In this document: one piece after another, positions 55,601 to 64,000 of the stretch
How the letters are laid out: each line of letters opens with the position of its first letter
How positions within the stretch are numbered: the first letter of the stretch is position 1
Source of the DNA: Euonymus europaeus
Lineage: Eukaryota > Streptophyta > Magnoliopsida > Celastrales > Celastraceae
Reading direction: 5' to 3'
NCBI GenBank assembly: GCA_963580455.1
Contig: OY756972.1
Coordinates: 3,735,001-3,799,000 of the forward strand
Length of the DNA stretch: 64,000 bases
Made by a program: the position numbers and the translations under genes
The notes under the pieces: generated by a model
What the model was told of the DNA's origin: nothing
Databases searched by the model: none
What the model saw: the letters and a program-made list of their open reading frames with translations, nothing else

Positions 55601-57795
55601 CCGTTTGTTTCTCTAGCGTTTGTTCGAGTTTTTGGTTTCGGGCCGTGAGTCCGCTAGATCTCCGTTCCGTTTACGTCGGTGTGGGCTGATTGAGGACCCC
55701 AAGAGATTCTTTATCCACTTTCACGGTATTTCATGATTACAACCAAAAACACATGCGTACGTGGAAGGTTCTGGGCCCCAGAGTTATAATGGACTTATGG
55801 CCCATGACTTTGGTCATGGGCCCTCTGTCCAACTTTTTATTATCAAGAATGAAGAATCTCTTAATGGATAACTTAGCCCAAGTCATAGGCAGTACCGCGG
55901 TAGTAGGCGAAACGGTTGTGATTTGAGCTCATGCAAATCGAGAAGGCCTGCACTCAAGTGGGCTACACCGGGGTCTCGCTCCCTACAAGTCCAAAACTAG
56001 TTCGTGAGCTTCATTTACATCCCATTATTTTTCAAATGCACTTTTGTATATCTATACTCCATATAAATCGAAAAATATCAAACTCTATGAAAAGTGACTG
56101 AAAACTCACAAATTTATAAAATACAATTCGATGAAAACAAACATAGAAAATAAAGATATTTTTATGTAGCAAAACACAAAAAATTGACGTCATCACAAAA
56201 TAACGAAAGCACTACACAAGTTAAAATCCACTAAAATGATCCACGATAAATTATGATCACTTTAGAGAAAAACAAATAACGTGTTGCATATCCAAAAACT
56301 CACCATTGTACTAGTCTCATTTGTCAGGAAAGGTGTGATTGTTGGGCCGGTGTTGCCCAATGAGAGAAACAACGACGACTTAAGTGTGTAAATTTCTTGC
56401 TTGTATGTCGCGTGATTGAGAGATGAAGTGGTAGGGTGTAAACATCATATACCTTGAAAAATAATATTTTTTTTAATAAACAGATTTTATTCAAATCAAG
56501 AGGGGCAAAGCCCATAAATAGGGGTTAAGAACCCGAACAGTACAAGAAAAACAAGAAAAAGGAAGAAACAACAAGCGCAACACACTCATACGCAAACCAA
56601 GCCAGAGATAGCTCATCTTCCTCAGAATAGGTATTTAGTTGAAAAATAATAGAATTAAACGCAAATAAAGCTCGCCAAATTAAATCAATTTTAGCATCAA
56701 GGCCAGTCAAGGCCCGGCTCATTGTTGTTTTACTCGACAAACTCCTTCATCTCTTCGATCTTTCTGTGGAATTTCACAGATAGAGTGAGGACGTGTCAAT
56801 AAATTTATTTCACACTGTGGTCTGCTAAAATTTTCTCAGGTTTCTTGCAGAGTGATAGATGTAATGGTCAAAATCAGGCTTGACCCACTTTTAATTCAGA
56901 ATCACGATTTGATCAAGTCAACTGCCAAGTTGTATCGGAACCTGCTTAACTCATAACCAAGTTCAAGAGCTCAAGCTCAGGTTAGAGATCTCAGGCCCAA
57001 GTTCTAGATCTTTGGCCTAGGTCTAAGACCTTGAGCCCTGATAAAGAAACTCAACAAAGATAGTGCTCGTCGATAAGACCTGCAGTTTGACAAAATGATC
57101 TACATCTGTCATCTCAGACGGGTATCATAGGTGTCAGAGACTTTTAGCTCAGAGAGGTAACATGTTAACCGACCTCCACTTTACATTGAATGACTTCATA
57201 TTGTTTTATATATTGTCACATCTACTTTATACCCTGTACGACAGTTGTTCATCTTTTACCCGTCATTGTCATTGATATCCTTATAAAGCTTGACATATTT
57301 AGCTTTGGTTTATACTTTTTTGGACTTGCTCTTGTCCTTTCAAATACCAAAAAATTTGCCATCTTTAGTAAGTGAATTTTGTCATGATAACCCTCAACAC
57401 TATAAATACCCTCTCCTTCTAAGAGAGGGGATGTACTCTCTCTCTATCTCTCTCTCTCAAGTAACTGGAAGTCATTCACCTCAACCTCCAAAATACTTAT
57501 CACTACTTTCAATTAGCCATAAACATAATCCCCTATTATTGTTTCAGTTGGCCTCCACCGCTGTCTCAAGAATCTGCTCCAATATTGGATTGACTTTGCC
57601 GTCGTAGCCCCAACGATCGACAACCCCACAGATGGTCCTTGGGTAGCTAACTGTAGTGTTCTGAGTTATTTTGTAGGCTTCATCCAGGTCAGCATTTGGA
57701 GGTTATTAGTAACCCACCCAAACTTCAGCTTATGTCTATCTCAACAATTGTAGATTCAGACATCTATAATAGAAGAACCAATTCGATGTAGACTT
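52646..57795. other. Gene-free region upstream of the beta-galactosidase gene
   Basis: Apart from the LTR-like segment at about 56860-57700 I recognise no gene in this 5.1 kb. A GA-rich run lies at 54056-54086. The minus-strand frame near 56525-56740 lies in sequence that looks repeat-derived and matches no family I know. Confidence 0.5.
56860..57700 (+). mobile_element. Possible solo LTR or LTR fragment of a retrotransposon
   Basis: It begins near TGTAATGGTCAAAATCAGGC, contains a TATA motif CTATAAATACCC at about 57401-57412, then a CT-rich leader with AGAGAGGGGATGTACTCTC, and ends in sequence with GACTTTGCCGTCGTAGC and CAACGATCGACAACC. This order (TATA, CT tract, end) is typical of plant LTRs. 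No gag or pol frame follows, and boundaries are uncertain. Confidence 0.4.
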
Positions 57796-58122
57796 GGTCC
57801 TTGGGGTGGGGATGGAGGGAGGCAATGGGATACTGGTGTCTCTTCCAGGAACAAACAAGTATTTGTGACCAGATCAGCCGAAGCAATTTGTTCAATATAG
57901 ATTGAGTATGATCACAATGGACAATTTGTTTGGCCTGTAAAACATGGAGGCAAGGGATCGAGGAAATACCAAATATAGTGTACTTAAAATCTTAACTAGA
58001 ATCCAAGGATTGATTAATCTCCTTTGCAATTAATATTATCTCTGCTTATAGAAACTTAATTTTTTTTTTGTGAAACTGGACTGGAGTATACCCTAATGAA
58101 GTAGTAACATATGTATCAGGAT
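57796..58122 (+). pseudogene. Jacalin-related lectin pseudogene fragment
   Basis: The frame from 57796 reads GPWGGDGGRQWDTG, then KQVFVTRSAEAICSI, a stop codon, then IEYDHNGQFVWPVKHGGKG before another stop near 57978. This is the first half of a jacalin mannose-binding domain (GPWGG..G..WD; IEYD.NG). About 100 bp further on, 58075-58122 reads GVYPNEVVTYVSG and a stop, matching the DYPHEYLT.VSG block that follows after an intron in intact genes. In-frame stops and missing parts make it non-functional. Intact members bind mannose-type glycans. An h-type thioredoxin gene lies 12 kb to the left, as near the Arabidopsis At1g19715 lectin (from memory). Confidence 0.75.
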
Positions 58123-58330
58123 AAATGGTCCCCCCATCGAAGATGAGAGGCATATCAATAGTGATAGGAATCCCATCAGTTGTCACGATTTCTGAATTAT
58201 ACGCACGGGATTTAATATACATCATACGGAGCCCTCACATTAATTCACTTAGTTTATGTGCATAAAACTCAACAGTTGAAATAACTGAGATCCAAACTGT
58301 TGGGATCTTTATAACATTAGCTTCAACCAC
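58123..58330 (-). repeat. Dispersed repeat fragment
   Basis: Its reverse complement contains ATCTCAGTTATTTCAACTGT, then TGAGTTTTATGCACATAAAC, and GGGCTCCGTATGATGTATAT. A similar order (TCTCAGTTATCTCAGATG, TTGAGTTGTAAGCATAAA) occurs on the plus strand at about 4258-4305, so this is a repeated family present at least twice in the window. Confidence 0.5.
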
Positions 58331-58773
58331 AACGGAGAGCAAGGTGGTCGGTTTTCATGTAAAGATTATCGTGTATTTGGACGCCATTGGAGTCCACATG
58401 CATGCAACATTGGCTAGGAAATAACAGAATCTCAAGATCTTCCTTCTTCTAATTCTTCCGAATTCATGGTGTTTGTATTGCTTTGCATCCGAATAAGAGC
58501 AGATTTCATGAACACAAAACCTTTTGCAGGTTTGTATTTCCTTAACAAGTTGTCGACTGGTATTGATGACTGTTATATTGTTGGTCTTCATAAACTATTT
58601 GGGCCTCTTCTGGAGTTAATTTTAAGCCCAAAAAGACTAAATAAGCCCATGGTTAGGAGGCCCAATGGACTGACTAATGATTCATAAATTACCAGTTACT
58701 AAAACTTAAAAAATTACAATTTTGAATATGATCACATTTATATGATTATATAAGTTGAGAAATACTGTCTACT

Positions 58774-58776
<3 letters not shown>

Positions 58777-58819
<43 letters not shown>
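58777..58819. repeat. (AT)n microsatellite
   Basis: An uninterrupted AT run of about 21 units. Shorter AT runs follow at 58970-59008. Confidence 0.95.
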
Positions 58820-58821
<2 letters not shown>

Positions 58822-59297
58822 CAAGTGTAAGCATATATATAACGAAATGGCATAAAAATTAATTTTAATATTGTAATATTTTTGGATAAGAGTGGTGGTA
58901 CACAACTTCATCTAACTGCAAAGAGACTGCACAAGTTGGCCAAAGGAAAATATGGATATGTACAAACACTATATATATATATATATTGCATATATATATA
59001 TATTGCATATAAGAAACAATGCAATGGACAAGAAAACTTGTCGTATATTACAATAAAATATTAAAAATATGAGAATGATTCGAGTAGGTGCAAGAATATT
59101 CCATGGGCGTATAAAGGATGTTATGCAGACGCATGATTTGGCAGCCTTCAAAATTTTGAGCAATAAACAACGTAACATGATATATGCCATGGTCTCGTGC
59201 TGTCAAGCTCTAAATAATAATTGACCAAGATTTCGGGTTAGATTTTTTTCCCATCAGTCTCTGGCCTACCAATGTTCTTGGACGAACACACCACATT

Positions 59298-59300
<3 letters not shown>

Positions 59301-59342
<42 letters not shown>
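59301..59342. repeat. (AT)n microsatellite
   Basis: An uninterrupted AT run of about 21 units, directly before the 105-bp repeat block. Confidence 0.95.
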
Positions 59343-59346
<4 letters not shown>

Positions 59347-59445
59347 ATGTCGGCATTGTCTAGTGGGCTACAAATACACCAACTTGCATGATTTTGTGCT
59401 AATATCTATACTATAGTATAAGATTGATAGATTTCGGCGATTTCC

Positions 59446-59760
59446 ATGGCGAGTACCAACTGTTCATTGAGAGGCCTGCGATTGGTTTTGTAGCCTTGCC
59501 CTCCGTGTCACCTCTTGCTGGCGAGTGCTCGCCCAGTGCCCCCAGTTGCGATGGCGAGTACCAACTGTTCATTGAGAGGCCTGCGATTGGTTTTGTAGCC
59601 TTGCCCTCCGTGTCACCTCTTGCTGGCGAGTGCTCGCCCAGTGCCCCCAGTTGCGATGGCGAGTACCAACTATTCATTGAGAGGCCTGCGATTGGTTTTG
59701 TAGCCTTGCCCTCCGTGTCACCTCTTGCTGGCAAGTGCTCGCCCAGTGCCCCCAGTTGCG
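59446..59760. repeat. Three tandem copies of a 105-bp unit
   Basis: Copies at 59446-59550, 59551-59655 and 59656-59760 are nearly identical; I see only one or two substitutions in the third (TATTCATT for TGTTCATT, GGCAAGTG for GGCGAGTG) and a change in the first bases of the first. The unit is GC-richer than its surroundings. Because 105 is a multiple of three, it stays open on both strands and produces artificial repeats of 35 residues. The near-identity suggests recent expansion. Confidence 0.95.
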
Positions 59761-59849
59761 CGTCCAAACCTTTTTGGCTTGTACGGTACACCGACTTGCT
59801 TTCGGACGTTGCCCCTTGCTTTTCTCTCACATACCCTTGCTCGGCTCTT

Positions 59850-60103
59850 CACGGGTGAAAGTCGGCGATACTCGATTTCTTGATAACAGCAGCGACGATT
59901 AAATAGCGAGGTCTGAACTTGATTGCGTCGAAGGGTTTCAAGGACTCACGGGTGAAAGTCGGCGATACTCGATTTCTTGATAACAGCAGCGACGATTAAA
60001 TAGCGAGGTCTGAACTTGATTGCGCTGAAGGGTTTCAAGGATGTATGAGGAATAGCGAGGTCTGAACTTGATTGCGTCGAAGGGTTTCAAGGATGTATGA
60101 GGG
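59850..60103. repeat. Nested 97-bp and 52-bp tandem duplications
   Basis: CACGGGTGAAAGTCGGCGAT starts at 59850 and again at 59947, a 97-bp period. The sub-block AATAGCGAGGTCTGAACTTG occurs at 59902, 59999 and 60051, the last two 52 bp apart and each followed by GGGTTTCAAGGATGTATGAG. Copies differ by only a few bases (GCGTCGAAG, GCGCTGAAG). Confidence 0.93.
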
Positions 60104-60436
60104 AAAGTGAGAGAGGATTTGAATTGTGAACTGAATGCTAGGTTTAGGGAAATTCGGGGAGAAGATAAGGAGACAACGCGGACATTAGGGTAGTTTTTTA
60201 TGTTTTTATTTATTATACCCGTTGATTTTTTCTGCTTGGATGTTGGATCGTTTTTGAGTGTAGAAGAGATTGAGGAAGAGGGTGTTCCGGGTGCTCGACG
60301 ACTTTGAATGCTCCACGCTTCAATTTTCTATGCCAAGGACCCGATTCTCATCTTTTTTTTTTTTGTGAAGTGCAATCTGATTCAGATTGACGTTCCAACT
60401 TTTTGTACTGATTAGGTTTTTTTATAAAAAATTTTG
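60104..60436. other. Short gap between tandem repeats and IDD relic
   Basis: AT-rich sequence with a poly-T run at about 60353-60364. No gene recognised. Confidence 0.5.
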
Positions 60437-60945
60437 CAGAAGAAGACCACTGGCGATTACCATAGCAACAATCACAACCACTCAAGATCAAGAAAAAGAG
60501 AAGTCTACCTGGAAACCCTGGTAACTAATTAATTTTATCAATCTCTTTAATTTTAGGTCAAATTCAAAAAATTTTCAGGGGTTTTGGAAAATCATCACAA
60601 GTGCCTCAAACCTTTTCCCGATTTCACGCAGACCCAGATGCGGAAGTGATTGCACTGTCTCCAAAGACCTTATTGGCAACAAACAGGTTTGTGTGTGAGG
60701 CCATAACCTACCGTGGAAGCTCAAGCAAAGAAACAGCAATGACATAAGGAAACTCCACCACCCTTCAAGGGCTCTTGGTGATCTTACAGGTATCAAGAAA
60801 CATTACTGCAGAAAACATGGTGAGAAGAAGTGGAAATGTGAGAAGTGTTCAAAGATCTATGCTGTTCAATCTGATTGGAAAGCTCACGATAAAACTTGTG
60901 GCACTAGAGAGAATACAGATGTGACTGTGGAACCCTCTTCTCCAG
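60437..60945 (+). pseudogene. INDETERMINATE-DOMAIN (IDD) C2H2 zinc-finger gene fragment with retained intron
   Basis: Exon-like sequence ending KIKKKRSLPGNP at 60520 is followed by a GT-AG intron (60521-60631) at the position conserved in IDD genes, then DPDAEVIALSPKTLLATNRF and VCE. The sequence next jumps to GHNLPWKLKQRNSNDIRK, then HHPSRALGDLTGIKKHYCRK, HGEKKWKCEKCSKIYAVQSD and WKAHDKTCGTRE, ending at a GT donor at 60946. Missing are most of the first finger (about 17 residues after FVCE, with a frame change), the start of the second finger, and the fourth-finger region YRCDCGTLFSRRDSF. IDD proteins are nuclear transcription factors. Retention of the intron rules out a processed copy. Missing fingers and the frameshift make it non-functional. 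Confidence 0.85.
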
Positions 60946-61306
60946 GTAATTCTCTCTTAATTTACTTAACTCAATTCAGTCAAATTTGATAATAATCTAT
61001 TTATTGCTTACTCTTTGATGGATAGATACACATGAATTTGGAGATAAATGTTTGTCTTTGTCTTTGTCTATGTTTGTTTGTTTGTTTCAAGTCTTCGGTT
61101 TTTTGTTTTGTGGTTGTTCTTACATGAATATATTAACTGCTACATTGCTTTGCATGGACTATTATTGTATCTAGAGCTTATTAAATGCAGTGACAGGTAT
61201 TCAACAGAGAGAGCTAGAAATACTGATTTTTCTCTCATTGATCCCACAATTTTATTTTTCTTGGAAACTCTGAAATGTGAACTCTACTTTCAGGCAAACG
61301 GACAAC

Positions 61307-61900
61307 ATTCCCAAATGGTATACGAACAATATAAGCACCACTGCTCTCTCTCCCATCTCCTCATTGAAATCTTTTGAATTTCTTAAGGTCAGCATCTCTG
61401 TTGGTTCACCATAGCTCCAATCCACTTCTGGCGATGATACTTGCCTGGTTAGCGAATCAACATATAAACATTACATCTGAACTACTACAAAAATATTACC
61501 TGACCTCCCGTATCAGAATGACGACCAAGCTCCATATTTTCACCCCGAATCAGGCCATGGATGCTGCATGGATACTAAATGTCAAAATAAATAAAGAAAA
61601 TCATGCAAGACAGAGAAGTTTATTCTGTACAGCCTTACACTGAGGGAATACACATCAATAATTATCTGAACCAGTTTTTTTTGTAAATATTTCCATACAA
61701 CACTAACTAATCACCTTAAAGTTCTCTTCATGATCATAGTTAAAAGCTAGAGCACTAAAGTTCAGTTCATGCCTTATTAGTACAATGTACAGTTTGTTCC
61801 CCTTTTGCTGACTAGCCCACATCTCAATCCCTTCAACAGAATTAATACGGGGCAATTTGCCTCTGTTGCTCTCACCATGAGCCGATACATCACTGAGTAG
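61307..61900 (-). pseudogene. Sucrose-phosphate synthase (SPS) gene fragment with retained introns
   Basis: Three minus-strand blocks match consecutive parts of plant SPS. 61900-61773 reads SDVSAHGESNRGKLPRI, then ASQQKGNKLYIVLI. 61567-61500 reads IHGLIRGENMELGRHSDTGG and ends at a CAG|GTAATA donor. 61450-61307 reads SLTRQVSSPEVDWSYGEP, then LRNSKDF and EEMGESSGAYIVRIPFG. Blocks 1 and 2 join in phase as VLIS-IHGLIRG across a sequence starting GCATGA, so an intron is retained, perhaps with its GT donor mutated to GC. Between blocks 2 and 3 about 20 residues (VKYVVELARALG...) are deleted, and sequence after IPFG diverges. SPS makes sucrose-6-phosphate in the cytosol. This piece covers only about 110 of some 1,050 residues and cannot be functional. 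GRHSD differs from the usual GRDSD. Confidence 0.85.
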
Positions 61901-64000
61901 ATCAATTATGACAAAATCGTATTCCGATGATTTCTATCCCTCTGAAAAAGTAAATTGTAAAAAGAGCATGCAAAGTTTTTAAAAGCACGTGACGCGTGTA
62001 CACCTTTACGTGAAAGTTTTGGTTTTTTAGGGGCTTTCCAGCTTTGTATTTTAACCAATGATGCTCTCATTTTTGCCTTTTGCAATTGTATCGGACATTG
62101 TTGTATTTGTGACTTGGATTTACCTCTTTCTTCGCATTGTTGTTGATTTTGATTTAGCTCTTATGATGACTTGGCTCTTAATTTTCTTTGATTCTTCATT
62201 GTCCTTTGTTCAACACTTTTTTTTCCTTAGTTTGTTAGGTTATTTTTCATGGTCCTTTGTTTGCATCTCAGTTTTAAGACCTCTGTTGCGATGGCTCCAC
62301 TACGAGTTCCGTTTTACACGTTTCTTAATTGTTAAGGTACAACCTAAATGGGTTTTAGCACATCAATTAATCATACCTGTGTTACGCACCTTGGTTTTGC
62401 TATGGGATTTCACTATTATGTGTCTCAATTTTTTCCCATCAATTTTTACAATCGATCATGCTTCTGCTGTGGGGCTTCAAGCTTTTGGTTTTTTATTCCC
62501 ACAATTCCATGGATTGGTTGTCGGTAGATCCTCAGGTTTCACAGCCTTTGGCTCTTACCATTGTGTTGAGATACCTTGAAACTCCTTTCAGTTATCTTGC
62601 AAATATTGTTTTTAATTTCTTTGCAAGCATTGCTCTGCGTGTGCATGCTTTCATCTGCTATAATCAACTAATACTCCATCGCATAAGCCTTGATCCATCA
62701 GCCAATTCATGCTTCCCAATGTGTTTGCTTTGTTCATTTTTTTATCGATTACTTTTAGTTTGTTTGTCAAGTATGCTTGGGTGGTCTTTTGTGGACTGTC
62801 TTGATTGACTTTGATAACTTTAGTTTTATGATAATTAGTATATTTGAAATTGAGTTGAATCACGAGATACATTGAGTATCCACAAATTCATGCGTCCAAG
62901 AAAACAAGTTCTTGACTCAACAATGCCCTCTATGATTTTAAAACTTAAGACCATTGATAATGTCTAACGTGCTTCTACATGTTAAATATGCTTGCTATTG
63001 CATTTTCAATTCTTGTGACCATGATTGATACTGCAGGCTACTGTCTGTTCATTTCTTTTGTTGATTAGTATAGATATTGCACATTGTGTATTTAAGAATT
63101 CTGCAACCTGTTTGTTTTTAATTGAAATCACATTCTTCCAATTCTTTGTCTATCATATTTTTAATTTCATAATGATGTTGCTCTTTATATTTCTGGAAGT
63201 GTTTTTTCCACAGCTAATTGGGTTTGCATTAGAGTGTTACAACTGTTAAGCCATCCCATTTCACCAGTTTGAGGTTAGTGCCACGTGAACGCTGAGACTA
63301 CTTAAACTCCTTTCACAACATGAAAAAGTCTTGGTCCTTTTCCACATTGGTTCGGGTGATTAAAAAAATAAAACTAGCTTACATTTTAGCCCGCTGTGAT
63401 TGTTTCTAACCAACTAAATATGGGAACACATACTGTCAACACAATCTGTCACCCACGCCTATATATGAAAAGCTTAGCTGCCAACAGAATCATTTACCAG
63501 ATATATTATGTCCATAAAATGTCATCAATTATCATGAGCATATCAATATGTTTCCTTCATTTTTGGTCTCTTAGTTTTCATTTTTACTCCTCTATATTAC
63601 AGATACAACTGCTTCTCATCTGTTAGGTCCTTTCTATTATGCAGGTCCATTTAGTACACTTCACCACTGATGTTCAACATCTCTATGCTTCCTCTTTTGC
63701 TACAGCCATAAGCTGGAATATTATATCAGGTTAGTACCCGCTATGATAACTTCTTTAAGCAGAAAAGTATTGACATTTACATTGGTTCGGGTCAATAAAA
63801 AATAAAACTAGCTTACATTTCAGCCCGCACAATGAGCATTTAATATTATAAATGTAATTTAGTGGTTACTAACAGCATGAGTATAAATGGTTGGCACACC
63901 TTTCAGCATTCTATTGTTCACGATTAATTAATCTTAATGTTGTTATATATTCTATTGTTACAGACTGGGTTTAAAAAGCGATACTATTACTATTTGATCA
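61901..64000. other. Right-hand end of the window, no gene recognised
   Basis: T-rich plus-strand sequence produces hydrophobic frames (for example 62058-62579) without motifs. A duplicated block of about 50 bp occurs at 63344-63393 and 63780-63827. Nothing else is supported. Confidence 0.5.
63344..63827. repeat. Direct repeat pair of about 50 bp
   Basis: ACATTGGTTCGGGT, then AAAACTAGCTTACATTT and AGCCCGC occur at 63344-63393 and again at 63780-63827 in the same orientation, 435 bp apart with few differences. They could be ends or internal parts of a repeat family. Confidence 0.7.

Noticed and set aside
59411..59858. Long overlapping frames of 139-144 residues on both strands
   Set aside because: They arise because a 105-bp repeat (a multiple of three) has no stops in these frames. 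No protein family matches and neither strand shows gene structure around it.
62058..62579. 173-residue hydrophobic frame resembling a membrane protein
   Set aside because: The sequence is strongly T-rich, which by itself gives Phe/Leu/Ile-rich translations. No family motif or neighbouring exon was found.

Overview
This is a 64 kb stretch of a core-eudicot nuclear genome. It is AT-rich, its genes carry many GT-AG introns, and microsatellites and small transposon relics lie between them. All exon structures were assembled by hand from splice sites, reading phase and family knowledge; no alignment was run. I do not identify the species.

Layout. 0-10 kb: the first 56 codons of a TFIIF beta-subunit gene (minus strand, running off the left edge), a 7.5 kb gene-free divergent intergenic region, then an intact six-exon WAT1 gene. 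12-20 kb: an NPF/POT transporter (minus), a secreted purple acid phosphatase (plus) and a small secreted prolamin-like cysteine-rich protein (plus). 20-22 kb: a DREB2D-type AP2/ERF gene (minus) cut at the start of its AP2 domain by a ~746 bp insertion. 22.9-33.2 kb: an organellar Obg GTPase and a GID8-like CTLH-complex subunit (both minus). 34.4-40.7 kb: an XBCP3-type granulin cysteine protease (plus) and a plastid LON-substrate-binding-domain protein (minus). 44.8-52.5 kb: an h-type thioredoxin (plus) and a 19-exon beta-galactosidase with a C-terminal lectin domain (minus). 53-64 kb has no intact gene but holds relics of a jacalin lectin, an INDETERMINATE-DOMAIN zinc-finger gene and a sucrose-phosphate synthase, together with 105-, 97- and 52-bp tandem repeats.

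The genes are ordinary single plant genes, not an operon or a linked pathway. What links them is ancestry. From memory, TFIIF-beta, WAT1, DREB2D and the LON protein are close neighbours on the Arabidopsis At1g75 segment, while an h-type thioredoxin, a LON paralogue and a jacalin lectin are neighbours on the duplicate At1g19 segment. This window appears to keep both sets together.

The most interesting items are the interrupted DREB2D gene; the 57.8-61.9 kb cluster of intron-bearing gene fragments, possibly captured by a transposon; three well-delimited non-autonomous elements with target-site duplications; a satellite-like repeat in opposite orientations at 33.7 and 43.8 kb; and a GC-AG intron in the beta-galactosidase. 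I saw no CRISPR array, rRNA or tRNA gene and no unprecedented molecular system.
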